NCBI RefSeq assembly: GCF_900111315.1
Contig: NZ_FOGU01000019.1
Location: 1 to 44,160 of the forward strand
DNA: 44,160 bases
Direction of reading: 5' to 3'
DNA from: Tranquillimonas rosea
GTDB taxonomy: Bacteria; Pseudomonadota; Alphaproteobacteria; Rhodobacterales; Rhodobacteraceae
The first letter of the stretch is position 1. The number at the start of each line of letters is the position of its first letter. A program made the translations under genes and the position numbers. Of the stretch, positions 28,702 to 37,859 are shown piece by piece. The notes beneath the pieces are model-generated. The model was given only the letters and a program-made list of their open reading frames with translations. It was not told the origin of the DNA and searched no databases.

Positions 28702-29505
28702 ATGACCGACGCCGCCCTCGAGGTTGAGCAGCGCCGCGAGATCGACCGGAGCCAGATGACGGTCTCCGACGAGGTCGCGATCCAGATCACCGAGATGAAC
28801 AAGTGGTTCGGCAGCTTCCACGTGCTGCGCGACATCAACCTGACCGTCTACCGGGGCGAGCGGATCGTGATCTGCGGGCCGTCCGGGTCGGGCAAATCCA
28901 CCCTGATCCGCTGCCTGAACGCGCTCGAAGAGCATCAGGCCGGCCGCATCGTCGTGGACGGGACCGAGTTGAGCTCGGACCTCAAGAACATCGACACGAT
29001 CCGCTCCGAGGTCGGGATGGTGTTCCAGCACTTCAACCTGTTCCCGCACCTCACCATCCTCGAGAATTGCACGCTTGCCCCGCTCTGGGTGCGCAAGACG
29101 CCCAAGAAGGAGGCCGAGGAAACGGCGATGCACTTCCTCGAGAAGGTGAAGATCCCCGAGCAGGCCGACAAGTATCCCGGCCAGCTTTCGGGCGGTCAGC
29201 AGCAGCGCGTGGCCATCGCCCGGTCGCTCTGCATGAAGCCGCGGATCATGCTGTTCGACGAGCCGACATCGGCGCTGGACCCGGAGATGATCAAGGAAGT
29301 GCTCGACACGATGATCGAGCTTGCCGAAGAGGGCATGACGATGCTCTGCGTCACGCACGAGATGGGCTTTGCGCAGGCCGTGGCGAACCGGGTGATCTTC
29401 ATGGACCAGGGCCAGATCGTCGAGCAGAACGAGCCCAAGGAGTTCTTCAACAACCCGCAATCCGACCGGACCAAGCTGTTCCTCAGCCAGATCCTCGGTC
29501 ACTGA
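28702..29505 (+). CDS. bztD: Polar amino acid ABC transporter ATP-binding protein (BztD/AapP)
   Basis: A 267-aa ABC ATPase that powers the BztBC permease. Walker [10 protein letters not shown] is near residue 57-65, the signature [15 protein letters not shown] near 164, and Walker [14 protein letters not shown] near 183. The H loop His lies in CVTHEMGFA. The N-terminal 25 residues are an acidic extension. It ends 8 bases from the convergent phosphatase gene, with no terminator in between. Confidence 0.96.
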   Translation: MTDAALEVEQRREIDRSQMTVSDEVAIQITEMNKWFGSFHVLRDINLTVYRGERIVICGPSGSGKSTLIRCLNALEEHQAGRIVVDGTELSSDLKNIDTIRSEVGMVFQHFNLFPHLTILENCTLAPLWVRKTPKKEAEETAMHFLEKVKIPEQADKYPGQLSGGQQQRVAIARSLCMKPRIMLFDEPTSALDPEMIKEVLDTMIELAEEGMTMLCVTHEMGFAQAVANRVIFMDQGQIVEQNEPKEFFNNPQSDRTKLFLSQILGH

Positions 29506-29513
29506 GCCGCGGG

Positions 29514-30002
29514 TCAGAGGTCCTTGGGGACCACGAAGTCGACGGCCCGGCCCGTGCCGGGCCGTATTTCGTTCCAGGCGTCCACGTCGAACGCGGCGAC
29601 CAGCGTGGCGCAGGTGGGGAACTTGGCGAAGGACGGATGAACCGGCGGCGTGACGAGCACCTGCCGCGCGAAGGACGCGAAGCCGGGATTGTGCCCGATC
29701 ATCAGCACGCAGGCTCCCTCGGCCCGCTGCAGCCGCTCCAACAGCCTGTCCGGCGCCGCGAGGTAGAGCGACGGGTCTGTCGTCATCTCGACGCCGGTCA
29801 GCCCCAGGCCCGCCCATGTCTCCTGCGCCCGGCGCGCCGAGGACACGAGCGCCGCGTCGGGCATGTACCGCGCGGCGATCTGGGCGCCGATCTCGGGCGC
29901 GGCGGCCTGGCCGCGTGCGTTCAGCGGGCGGTCATGGTCGGGCAGCGCCGGGGTGCCCCAGTCCGACTTGGCGTGACGGGTGAGGATCAGGGTGCGCGTC
30001 AT
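29514..30002 (-). CDS. SixA-like histidine phosphatase family protein
   Basis: A 162-aa member of the histidine phosphatase (phosphoglycerate mutase-like) superfamily. The catalytic RHAKSDW motif is at residues 9-15 (nucleophile His10), and IGHNPG supplies the second His. E. coli SixA dephosphorylates phosphohistidine of the PTS/ArcB; the target here is unknown. The start overlaps the upstream ferredoxin-like gene by 4 bases. It closes the argB-ferredoxin-sixA run. Confidence 0.9.
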   Translation of the reverse strand: MTRTLILTRHAKSDWGTPALPDHDRPLNARGQAAAPEIGAQIAARYMPDAALVSSARRAQETWAGLGLTGVEMTTDPSLYLAAPDRLLERLQRAEGACVLMIGHNPGFASFARQVLVTPPVHPSFAKFPTCATLVAAFDVDAWNEIRPGTGRAVDFVVPKDL

Positions 30003-30640
30003 CGCAGGAACGCCTCCATGTGGAACGCGGCGCGCGCGTTCGGGATGTCGTCTCCGACCGGGCAGGCCGCGCGCACCCGGCAGCCTGCGGTGCGGCAGGC
30101 GACGCCCTCGGGTGCCGTGACATGAGCCTGGCAGCGGTCGACATCGTAGCTCTCGGCGCTCAGCGCATCGACCGGGCAGGCGGTCAGGCATGGGCGGTCG
30201 GCGCATGTGTCGCAGGGGCAGGGCATCGCCTCGGGTACCGGCACCTCGTCGTACAGCCCCAGCGCCCCGCGATAGGATAGCCACAACCCCTGCTCGGCAT
30301 GCACCGTCAGCCCCACCGGCGACGGCCACGCGCGCCCCGTGCGCCGCGCCCAGCTGAGAAAGGGGTGAAAGGGCGGCCCGCCGAAGGGGAACAGGCTGAT
30401 TGCGTCCAGCCCGTGCGCGATCCGGCCCAGCACCCGCCGGGTCCAGCGGTCCAGCGGATCGGGCTGCCCGTCGGCGTACTCGTCCGAGGCGGCAAAGACC
30501 TGCCAGAAAGTCGCGCCGGGCCCGACCATCAGAAGCGTGCGGATGGCCCCCAGATCGTCCGTCGGCAGCGGGTGAAAGCCACCCAGCACGGTCAGACCGT
30601 CGGGCGCGAGCAGCGGCTCGAGCCGGTCGGGCACCGTCAC
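29999..30640 (-). CDS. QueG-like 4Fe-4S ferredoxin domain protein
   Basis: A 213-aa iron-sulfur protein. Nine cysteines cluster in the C-terminal third: C141, C143, C146, C151, C155, C170, C182, C187 and C193. The spacing C-x2-C-x4-C-x3-C-P, with a later C-P, suggests two 4Fe-4S clusters, as in the C-terminal domain of epoxyqueuosine reductase QueG. It lacks the full cobalamin-binding domain, so the activity is unknown. The GTG start at 30640 overlaps the argB stop by 4 bases, and its stop overlaps the SixA-like gene. Confidence 0.85.
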   Translation of the reverse strand: MTVPDRLEPLLAPDGLTVLGGFHPLPTDDLGAIRTLLMVGPGATFWQVFAASDEYADGQPDPLDRWTRRVLGRIAHGLDAISLFPFGGPPFHPFLSWARRTGRAWPSPVGLTVHAEQGLWLSYRGALGLYDEVPVPEAMPCPCDTCADRPCLTACPVDALSAESYDVDRCQAHVTAPEGVACRTAGCRVRAACPVGDDIPNARAAFHMEAFLR

Positions 30641-31506
30641 CGCGGCGGCCGGATCAGGCTGCCGGCCCCGTGCTCGGTATAGAGTTCGAGGAGGCAGGCG
30701 TTGGGCGCCCGCCCGTCGAGGATGACCACCGCGCGCACGCCGTCGTCGATGGCGGCCAGCGCGGTCTCGGTCTTGGGGATCATGCCTCCCGCGATCACGC
30801 CGTCATCCGTCATCTGGCGGATCTGCTCGGGGGTGATCTCGCTGACGATCTCGCCGGTGTTGTCCTTCACGCCAGACACGTCCGTCAGCAGAAGCAGGCG
30901 GTCGGCCTTGAGCGACGCGGCGATGGCGCCCGCCGCCGTGTCGCCGTTGACGTTGTAGGTCGCGCCGTCGGACCCGCCGCCGATCGGGGCGATGACGGGG
31001 ATGATCTCGGCCGCGTGGAGCGAGCGCAGGAAGTCGGGGTTGAAGCCGACCGGCTTGCCCACGAAGCCGAGCGCGGGGTCGGCCTGTTCGCAGACCATCA
31101 GGTTGGCATCCTTGCCCGACAGGCCCACGCCCTTGCCGCCGGCGGCGTTGATCGCCTGGACGATCCGCTTGTTCACCAGCCCCGACAGCACCATCTCGAC
31201 GACCTCGACCGTCGCGAGATCGGTCACGCGCTTGCCGCCGACGAAATCGCTCTTGATCGTCAGCCGTTCGAGCATCTGGTTGATCTGCGGCCCGCCGCCG
31301 TGGACGATCACCGGGTTCACGCCGACCTGCTGCATCAGCACGACGTCACGCGCAAAGCTTTCCATGGCCTCGTCGCTGCCCATGGCGTGCCCGCCCAGCT
31401 TGATGACGACGGTCGCGCCGTCATATCGCTGCAGGTTCGGCAGCGCGGCGTTCAGGGTCCGGGCGGCGGCGATCCAGTCTTCGGCGGTGACGGTCTGCTT
31501 CTTCAT
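30637..31506 (-). CDS. argB: Acetylglutamate kinase
   Basis: N-acetylglutamate kinase (289 aa), the second step of arginine biosynthesis. [11 protein letters not shown] (near 38-48) is the ATP-phosphate loop, [11 protein letters not shown] the substrate Gly loop, and [12 protein letters not shown] and [11 protein letters not shown] further signatures. The ATG at 31506 has GAGGAAGAG close upstream and gives the usual MKK start; an ATG 18 bases earlier (31524) is the alternative. Four-base overlap with the ferredoxin-like gene. Confidence 0.95.
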   Translation of the reverse strand: MKKQTVTAEDWIAAARTLNAALPNLQRYDGATVVIKLGGHAMGSDEAMESFARDVVLMQQVGVNPVIVHGGGPQINQMLERLTIKSDFVGGKRVTDLATVEVVEMVLSGLVNKRIVQAINAAGGKGVGLSGKDANLMVCEQADPALGFVGKPVGFNPDFLRSLHAAEIIPVIAPIGGGSDGATYNVNGDTAAGAIAASLKADRLLLLTDVSGVKDNTGEIVSEITPEQIRQMTDDGVIAGGMIPKTETALAAIDDGVRAVVILDGRAPNACLLELYTEHGAGSLIRPPR

Positions 31507-31538
31507 GGGCTCTTCCTCGGGCATCGGCCCCTGTTAGT

Positions 31539-31553
31539 CCCTCCGGGGGAGGG
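31539..31553 (-). terminator. Short hairpin between cytochrome gene and argB
   Basis: CCCTCC and GGAGGG pair around a 3-base G loop (CCC on the minus strand). It lies 38 bases after the cytochrome stop on the minus strand and has no T run. It could be a weak terminator of the cytochrome transcript or an argB leader element. Confidence 0.35.
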
Positions 31554-31590
31554 CCTCAAGGGGCCGACGCCAGAGCCCGCTTCCGCAGGG

Positions 31591-33426
31591 TCAGTCGGCG
31601 GCGGTCTTGGACAGCGCATCCTGCGCGGCGAACCACGCGGCCACGTCGGCGCGCTGCTCTTGGCTCAGCGCCTTCGAGATCTCGCCCATCGGGTTCAGCG
31701 CGTAGAGCTCGTCGTTCTCGGTCTGGGCGAAGGTCTCGAGCCGGTGTTCGAGGTAGACCGGATTCTGGCCGTGCAGCCGCGCGAAGATCGGCATGTCGGC
31801 CGTCGTCGCCTCTCCGTGGCAGGATAGGCAGGCCGGGACGCCCGCGTCGGGCACGCCGTTCTGCGCGATCTCGGCGCCGCGGCTCACGCCCTCGGATTGC
31901 GGGTCGTAGCCCTCCGGCATGCGCGAATCCTGCGCGGGACGGTTGCCGAAATAGGCGGCCAGGTCCGCGATGTCCTGCGCCTCCAGCCGGGTGGCCGTCT
32001 GGAACATGCGGTCATTCATGCGCTCCTGGGCGCGGAAGGCCCAGAGCTGCTGCTCGATATAGGCGGGTGTGTGCACCGTCAGGTTCGGGAACTCGCCCGA
32101 GTTGGTGCCCAGCCCGCCTTCCTCGTGACATTCGACGCAGACGGTCTCGACGAGGTTCTCGGCATTGGCCAGATCCACCTCGCGCTCGGGGCGCGCGGGT
32201 TCTTCGCCGGGTTCGAGCGAGCCGAAATAGGCGGCAAGGTTGGTACGGTCGACGGCGTCGAGGTTGCTCGCGACGAACGGCATCGGGTGATAGCCGATCT
32301 GGCCGTCGGACTCGGCCACCGCGTAGGCGTCGAGCTTGCGCTTGATGTAGACGGGCGACTGCCCGGCGAGATGCGGCACGAAGATGCTGCCCTCGGTCTC
32401 GCCGCCGTCATGGCAGGTCAGGCACGACGGCACCGCGCCTTCCTTGCCGTTCAGCGCGATCACGCGCCCGGCCTCGACCGAGGCGTCCTGCGACAGGGTG
32501 GCGCCCGAGCCGACGTCGGGAAGCAAATCGTAATAGGTGGCGAGCCGGTCGATCTGGCTGTTCGACAGGTTCGCGGCGACGGTCTGCATGATCGCGCTCG
32601 GCTTCTTGCCGGTGGCGTATTCCTGCAGGGTGTGGGCGATGTAGTCCGGCTCGAGCGTGGTCAGGTTCGGTGCCTCGCCATTCGTCGCGTCGCCCGCGCC
32701 GTCGGTGCCGTGGCACGCGGCGCAGCGGGTGACGGGCAGGCCGTCCATGCCGAGGTCGGGCCAACCGGTCGCCGGAGAGGCGTAGAGATACTCGTCCAGC
32801 GGCGGCGCCTTCGGCTCCATCGAGACCTCGGCCAATTCGCCGATCTCGCCATAGGGCAGGACGGGCGTGTCCTCGATCTGCTGCCGGGTGGGGGCGACCA
32901 TTTCGGAATACTGCTCGGCGCTCATCTCGGGCATCGCGCGGAGGAAGGCGACCGTCGCCCAGATGCCGGCGTCGTCGCGCTCGTCCGTCGGCCACGAGGG
33001 CATCGCGCTGAACTTCACGCCGTTCCAGAGGATGTAGTAGAGTTCGTCGTCGTCGAACTGGTCCACGACCGAGGGCAGGTGCTGCGGCCGCGGCCGCATC
33101 GAGAGCGCCACCGGGTTCTGGCCCAGCCCCGGTCCACCGTGGCACTTCGAGCAGACATTGGCATAGTGCTGGGCGCCCAGCTTGACCCGTCCCTCGGTGT
33201 GCAGGTCCTCGGGCACCGCGATGTCGCCGGATCGGGCGGCGACGCTTCGTTTGAAAGTATAGTGCAACATCTCCGTCACGAGCGCGTTATGCTGTGGACG
33301 GGCAGAGACGTTCATCCCGCCGAGCGAGATGACGATGCCGCCTGCGATCCCGCCGACGATGCCGAGGCCGGCCAGAATACCAACGGCAGTAAGCGCGACG
33401 CGTGGCGTGGGAAGGTATGATTTCAT
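31591..33426 (-). CDS. Membrane-anchored five-haem cytochrome c
   Basis: A 611-aa cytochrome made of five cytochrome c modules in a row. CXXCH sites lie at 92-96, 235-239, 335-339, 430-434 and 533-537. Each module has a later Met that could be the sixth haem ligand (about 142, 280, 382, 470/474, 580). An uncleaved N-terminal helix (about 9-36) anchors it, with the rest in the periplasm. Modules 2-5 share the pattern PNLT/HLAGQ, PxYIxxxL, then DxxxLAAYF, pointing to internal duplication. Redox partner unknown; no oxidase gene lies beside it. GGGAG precedes the start, and the 100-base upstream gap holds a GGGA/TCCC dyad. Confidence 0.93.
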   Translation of the reverse strand: MKSYLPTPRVALTAVGILAGLGIVGGIAGGIVISLGGMNVSARPQHNALVTEMLHYTFKRSVAARSGDIAVPEDLHTEGRVKLGAQHYANVCSKCHGGPGLGQNPVALSMRPRPQHLPSVVDQFDDDELYYILWNGVKFSAMPSWPTDERDDAGIWATVAFLRAMPEMSAEQYSEMVAPTRQQIEDTPVLPYGEIGELAEVSMEPKAPPLDEYLYASPATGWPDLGMDGLPVTRCAACHGTDGAGDATNGEAPNLTTLEPDYIAHTLQEYATGKKPSAIMQTVAANLSNSQIDRLATYYDLLPDVGSGATLSQDASVEAGRVIALNGKEGAVPSCLTCHDGGETEGSIFVPHLAGQSPVYIKRKLDAYAVAESDGQIGYHPMPFVASNLDAVDRTNLAAYFGSLEPGEEPARPEREVDLANAENLVETVCVECHEEGGLGTNSGEFPNLTVHTPAYIEQQLWAFRAQERMNDRMFQTATRLEAQDIADLAAYFGNRPAQDSRMPEGYDPQSEGVSRGAEIAQNGVPDAGVPACLSCHGEATTADMPIFARLHGQNPVYLEHRLETFAQTENDELYALNPMGEISKALSQEQRADVAAWFAAQDALSKTAAD

Positions 33427-33526
33427 GACGAAGCTCCCGGCTGCACTTCGTCCCTAACGCGACGGGTCCGGGATCGGTCCCGACGTCAAGTTCGGTTTTT
33501 TTGTCGCAGGGCGGGGCGCCGGCGGC

Positions 33527-34171
33527 TCAGAGAGAGGCGATCACCGCGCGCAGCACGTCGATGCCGTGGCCGGTTTCCGACGACGTTACAATGAGTTCCG
33601 GGAAAGCGGCGGGGTGCTTGGACAGCGCCGCGCGGGTGCGGTCCAGCGCCTTCTCGCGGTCAGCCGTCTTGACCTTGTCGGCCTTGGTCAGCACCGCCTG
33701 AAAGGTCACGGCCGCCGAATCCAGCAGCGAAAGTATCTCTTCGTCGACGTCCTTCACCCCGTGGCGCGCGTCGATCAGCACGAAGGCGCGGCGCAGGGTG
33801 GGGCGACCTTGCAGGTAGGCCTTGAGCAGGGCCTGCCACCGCGCGACCACATCGACCGGGGCCTTGGCATAGCCGTAGCCCGGAAGGTCGACCAGGTAGC
33901 GGTCGGCGAGGGTGAAATAGTTGATCTCCTGCGTCCGCCCCGGCGTGTTCGAGGCGCGCGCGATTGCCTTGCGACCGGTGAGAGCGTTGATCAGCGTCGA
34001 CTTGCCCACGTTCGAGCGGCCTGCAAAGCACACCTCGGGCCGGTCCGCGTCGGGCAGGCCCGACATCGCGACGACGCCCTTGAGGAACTGCGTCTCGCCG
34101 GCGAACATCTTGCGCCCGGTCTCGATCTCGGCCGCGTCGGGCTGTGTGACGGGAAAGGGAAGCTGGACCAT
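33527..34171 (-). CDS. engB: Ribosome biogenesis GTPase YsxC/EngB
   Basis: A 214-aa GTPase for late 50S subunit assembly. G1 GRSNVGKS (about 52-59), the NTPGRTQ switch, G3 DLPGYGYAK and G4 TKADK are all present. The open frame continues far upstream, but the ATG at 34171 gives the usual length and overlaps the MOSC stop by one base (TGATG). Translational coupling with the MOSC and yidC genes is likely. Confidence 0.95.
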   Translation of the reverse strand: MVQLPFPVTQPDAAEIETGRKMFAGETQFLKGVVAMSGLPDADRPEVCFAGRSNVGKSTLINALTGRKAIARASNTPGRTQEINYFTLADRYLVDLPGYGYAKAPVDVVARWQALLKAYLQGRPTLRRAFVLIDARHGVKDVDEEILSLLDSAAVTFQAVLTKADKVKTADREKALDRTRAALSKHPAAFPELIVTSSETGHGIDVLRAVIASL

Positions 34172-34908
34172 CAGAGCACCGTCAGCGCATCGCCGAGCGC
34201 GACGGGGCCGCCCTCGATCACCTCGGCGTAGATGCCGAACTGGGTGTGGCCGAAGTTCTCGCGAAGCAGGCCAAGCGTGTCGGTATCCACGCTGCCGGTC
34301 GCCGGATCGGCATGGGTCGCCCTGCAACGGCCGATTCGCTCGCGCACGGCAAGCGTGGCGTCGCCCAGCCGGATCTCGCGGTCGACGAGGTCGAATTCCT
34401 GCCAGGGCTCCAGCCCCTCGACCCAGACATTGCCGCGAAAGCGCCGCTCGTCCATCGCGTGACCCGCCGCGCGGCTCAGCTCGGACAGGGAGGCGCGGTT
34501 CAGGATCGAGATCGAAGGGAAGGCGCTGTCGGTCATGCCGCGCGCCTCGGCGCGGACGATCCTTGCGGGCGCGGCGCGCCCCTCGGGAACCAGCGGGCGC
34601 ACCCAGTCCAGCAGCGCCTCGGGCTCGGTCTCGGGTGAGACGGTGAGGTCGTCGCGGTCGGGATGGCTCAGGCGGACGGCGTCGCCCTCGAGCCGCGCCG
34701 TGACCGCCATCAGAGCCGGTGCCTTGGCGCCGCGGTTGAAGTTCGCGCAGGGCGACCAGCCATCGCTCAGCTTCGCCGCCTCGTGGGCCACTGCCCAGAC
34801 GCGATCGCCGGGCAGGGTCTGCCCGGCGATCATCCGTGTCTCGGTCAGGGGCTCGGCCCCGACCGCCTTGATCGGGTGCCGCCACAGCGCGGCGACGGTC
34901 GCGGTCAT
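34171..34908 (-). CDS. MOSC domain protein
   Basis: A 245-aa protein of the MOSC type (molybdenum cofactor sulfurase C-terminal domain). The N-terminal beta-barrel-like part begins with LWRHPIKAVGAEPL. The MOSC core has RFRGNVWVEG (157-166) and Cys195 in RIGRCRATHADPATG, the expected sulfur or cofactor-handling cysteine. A role in Mo cofactor-dependent reduction is possible; the substrate is unknown. It overlaps yidC by 4 bases and engB by one, and this yidC-MOSC-engB order appears fixed by coupling. Confidence 0.88.
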   Translation of the reverse strand: MTATVAALWRHPIKAVGAEPLTETRMIAGQTLPGDRVWAVAHEAAKLSDGWSPCANFNRGAKAPALMAVTARLEGDAVRLSHPDRDDLTVSPETEPEALLDWVRPLVPEGRAAPARIVRAEARGMTDSAFPSISILNRASLSELSRAAGHAMDERRFRGNVWVEGLEPWQEFDLVDREIRLGDATLAVRERIGRCRATHADPATGSVDTDTLGLLRENFGHTQFGIYAEVIEGGPVALGDALTVL

Positions 34909-36806
34909 GTCTTGTCCCGCGCCTTCTTGTCGCCGCCCTCTTCGCCCTTCTTGCGGGAGAAGCTCTGGCGGATGTTGCCGAACACGTTCGGCTTGTAGCC
35001 CTGGCTGCGCATGATGAGGTACTGCTGCGAGAACGTGATCGTGTTGTTCGCGATCCAGTACAGCACCAGCCCGCTGGCGAACTGCCCCAGCATGAACATG
35101 AACACCCACGGCATCCAGGCAAAGATCATCGCCTGGGTCTGATCCGTCGGCGCCGGGTTCAGCTTCTGCTGCAGCCACATCGAGACACCCAGCAGGATCG
35201 GCAGGATGCCGAGCGAGATGAGGTCGAGCGGCCCGAGGTCCGGCACGGCAAAGGGCAGCAGGCCGAACAGGTTCAGGATCGACGACGGATCGGGCGCCGA
35301 GAGGTCGCGGATCCAGCCGAACCAGGGCGCGTGGCGCAGCTCGAGCGTGACGAAGATCACCTTGTAGAGCGAGAAGAAGATCGGGATCTGCAGCAGGATC
35401 GGCAGGCAGCCCGAAGCGGGGTTCACCTTCTTCTCCTTGTAGAGCGCCATCATCTCCTGTTGGAGCTTCTGGCGGTCGTCCCCGGCCTTCTCCTTGATCT
35501 TCTCCATCTCGGGCTGGAGTTCCTTCATCTTCGCCATCGAGACGTAGGACTTGTAGGCCAGCGGGAAGAGCAGTGCCTTGATCATCAGCGTCAGGATGAT
35601 GATCGACCAGCCCATGTTGCCGATCAGGTCCTCGATGTTGTGCAGGACGAAGAAGATCGGCTTGGTCAGGAAGAAGAACCAGCCCCAGTCGATCGAATCA
35701 AGGAAGCCGTCGATCCCGGTCTGCGGCGCGAGTCCCAGCCCGTAGGCCAGCGAGGCGCCGAAATTGTCGAGCGTGCGACCGGCCTCATAGTTGCGGATGG
35801 TGGCCCATTCCTTGGCGCCCGCGAAGACGCGGGTCTGCCGCGTCACGGTCTCGCCGGGGGCCACGTCGACCGCCGGCTGCCGCGCCTCGGTCTGGTAGAT
35901 GTCGGCCGAGGGAACGTACTTCGCCACCTCGGTGAAGCCGCTGCCCTGCTCGGGGATCAGCGTCGTCATCCAGTACTTGTCGGTAAAGCCGATCCAGCCG
36001 CCCTCGGCGACGTCGGTGACCTCGGCCTGCGCGCCCTCGCGGTTGACGTAGTCGAGGTCGGGCATGTCGGAATAGCCGATCTCGGTCAGCTCGCCGTCGG
36101 CCATCTGCACGACGCCCTCGTGCAGGATGAAAAAGTTGACGGTGTCGGGCTCGCCGTGACGGGCGACGATGCCGTAGGGGGCAAGCCGCACCTGGTCGCC
36201 GGTGGTGTTCTCGACCGACTGGGTGACGGTGAACATGTAGTTCTCGTCGATCGCGATCTCGCGGCGGAACACCAGCCCGCTGCCGTTGTCCCATTCCATC
36301 GTGACCGGGCTGTCGGGCGCCAGGCTGCCGTCGCCGACCTGGCTCCACTCGGTGTTCGCGCCGGGCACCTGGGCATAGTCCAGCGCGCCACCGGGCGCCC
36401 ATCCGAAGAGCGTGTAATACGGGTTCGCGCTGCCGACGGGGCTCAGAAGCTCGACATCGGGCGATTCCGGATCGATCGTCACGTCGTATTCGCTCAGCGA
36501 CAACTCGTCGATCCGGCCGCCCAGCAACGAGATCGAGCCGGCCAGCTTGGGCGTGTCGATGCCGATGCGCGGCATGTCGGCTGCCACGGTCTCGCGTCCG
36601 GCTGGGGTCTCGTCGCCCGCGGCCGGCGGCGTCGCGTCCTCGTCCGAGGTTGCTGGCGGGGCGACGGCCGTGTCGGCGGGCTGGCTCGTGCTGGTCTGTT
36701 CCTGGGTCTGGGTGTTCTCTTCCGGCGGGAAGAGAAGAAACCAGACCAGGATCACCAGAAAGCTCAGCGCAGTTGCAAGAATGAGGTTCTTGTTCTGATC
36801 GTCCAT
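34905..36806 (-). CDS. yidC: Membrane protein insertase YidC
   Basis: The insertase YidC/Oxa1 (633 aa), which places proteins in the inner membrane alone or with SecYEG. The N-terminal helix (about 6-26) is followed by a Thr/Ala/Glu-rich linker, a large periplasmic beta domain (about 70-340), then the five-helix core, which includes KPIFFVLHNIEDLIGNMGWSI-type and LPILLQIPIFFSLYKV sequences. The MDDQNKN start at 36806 is preferred; an ATG 33 bases earlier lacks a ribosome binding site. It shares the neighbourhood with rpmH, rnpA and yidD, although ttcA intervenes. Confidence 0.96.
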   Translation of the reverse strand: MDDQNKNLILATALSFLVILVWFLLFPPEENTQTQEQTSTSQPADTAVAPPATSDEDATPPAAGDETPAGRETVAADMPRIGIDTPKLAGSISLLGGRIDELSLSEYDVTIDPESPDVELLSPVGSANPYYTLFGWAPGGALDYAQVPGANTEWSQVGDGSLAPDSPVTMEWDNGSGLVFRREIAIDENYMFTVTQSVENTTGDQVRLAPYGIVARHGEPDTVNFFILHEGVVQMADGELTEIGYSDMPDLDYVNREGAQAEVTDVAEGGWIGFTDKYWMTTLIPEQGSGFTEVAKYVPSADIYQTEARQPAVDVAPGETVTRQTRVFAGAKEWATIRNYEAGRTLDNFGASLAYGLGLAPQTGIDGFLDSIDWGWFFFLTKPIFFVLHNIEDLIGNMGWSIIILTLMIKALLFPLAYKSYVSMAKMKELQPEMEKIKEKAGDDRQKLQQEMMALYKEKKVNPASGCLPILLQIPIFFSLYKVIFVTLELRHAPWFGWIRDLSAPDPSSILNLFGLLPFAVPDLGPLDLISLGILPILLGVSMWLQQKLNPAPTDQTQAMIFAWMPWVFMFMLGQFASGLVLYWIANNTITFSQQYLIMRSQGYKPNVFGNIRQSFSRKKGEEGGDKKARDKT

Positions 36807-36880
36807 GGTCGGACCGTCACCTTGCCATTGGGGGGTCAAGGCGCGTTCAATAGGTCGCGGTCCTAAAGGTCAAGCCGTTT

Positions 36881-36899
36881 CCCCCGTCCGTGACGGGGG
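36881..36899 (-). terminator. Hairpin between ttcA and yidC
   Basis: CCCCCGTC and GACGGGGG pair around 3 bases, just after the ttcA stop on the minus strand. No T run follows on that strand, so it may be a weak terminator or mRNA end. Confidence 0.4.
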
Positions 36900-36907
36900 C
36901 CGCGGCC

Positions 36908-37774
36908 CTATGCCGGAGGCTCGGAGCCGGGCCCGGCCTCGGGCTCCGCGCCCTCGCGGGTGAGCCCCGCGAAGTCGAACAGCTTGGGGTCGAGCAGGTG
37001 CGAGGGCCGCGCGTTCATCAGCGAGCGGAACATCACCTGCCGCCGTCCGGGCGCGTTCTTCTCCCAGCCGTCGAGGATCTGCTTCACCTGCTGGCGCTGC
37101 AGGCCGTCCTGGCTGCCGCAGAGGTCGCAGGGGATGATCGGGTAGTTCATCGCGCGGGCGAACTTCTCGCAATCGGCCTCGGCCACATGGGCCAGCGGAC
37201 GATAGACGAACAGGTCGCCCTCTTCGTTCAGAAGCTTCGGCGGCATCGTCGCCAGCCGTCCGCCGTGGAACAGGTTCATGAAGAACGTCTCGAGGATGTC
37301 GTCGCGGTGGTGACCCAGCACCACGGCACTGCATCCCTCCTCGCGCGCGATGCGGTAGAGGTGCCCGCGGCGCAGGCGCGAGCACAGGGCGCAGAACGTG
37401 CGCCCCTCGGGCACCTTGTCGGTCACGATGGAATAGGTGTCGCGGTACTCGATCCGGTGCGGCACGCCCATCCGTTCCAGGAACTCGGGAAGCACCGTCT
37501 GCGGAAAGCCCGGCTGCCCCTGGTCCAGGTTGCAGGCCAGGATGTCCACCGGCAGCAGGCCGCGCCACTGCATCTCGGTCAGGGCGGCCAGCATGGTATA
37601 GCTGTCCTTGCCGCCCGACAGGCAGACCAGCCACCGCGCGCCGCGTTCGACCATGCCGTAGTGTTCGACGGCCTCGCGCACGTCGCGGATGATCCGCTTG
37701 CGCAACTTGCGGAATTCCGTCGTCGCGGGGGCGCCGTGGAACAGCGGATGGATATCGTCGGCATCGTCGAGCAT
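36908..37774 (-). CDS. ttcA: tRNA 2-thiocytidine biosynthesis protein TtcA
   Basis: A 288-aa PP-loop ATPase that thiolates cytidine 32 of some tRNAs. SGGKDS, the pyrophosphate loop, is near residues 53-58. Two CXXC pairs, CALC (about 128-131) and CDLC (about 219-222), are the 4Fe-4S ligands of the family. [16 protein letters not shown] is a further signature. The C-terminal tail is Pro/Glu-rich and not conserved. Confidence 0.95.
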   Translation of the reverse strand: MLDDADDIHPLFHGAPATTEFRKLRKRIIRDVREAVEHYGMVERGARWLVCLSGGKDSYTMLAALTEMQWRGLLPVDILACNLDQGQPGFPQTVLPEFLERMGVPHRIEYRDTYSIVTDKVPEGRTFCALCSRLRRGHLYRIAREEGCSAVVLGHHRDDILETFFMNLFHGGRLATMPPKLLNEEGDLFVYRPLAHVAEADCEKFARAMNYPIIPCDLCGSQDGLQRQQVKQILDGWEKNAPGRRQVMFRSLMNARPSHLLDPKLFDFAGLTREGAEPEAGPGSEPPA

Positions 37775-37823
37775 GCGAATGGACTAGTGAAGTTGGCGGG
37801 ACCGGGCAAGGGAAACGCGCGTC

Positions 37824-37851
37824 CCTGCGGCCGCGACGCGGCGGCCGCAGG
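37824..37851 (-). terminator. Terminator hairpin after the DUF1127-like gene
   Basis: CCTGCGGCCGC (37824-37834) and GCGGCCGCAGG (37841-37851) pair perfectly around 6 bases. On the minus strand it follows the stop at 37860 by 8 bases, with a short T run 8 bases further on. Confidence 0.6.
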
Positions 37852-37859
37852 AGGCGGTG

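Noticed and set aside
31897-33420. 507-codon + strand frame opposite the five-haem cytochrome
   Set aside because: The minus strand has five CXXCH motifs and a membrane anchor. The + strand frame has none and is Arg/Gly/Val-rich.
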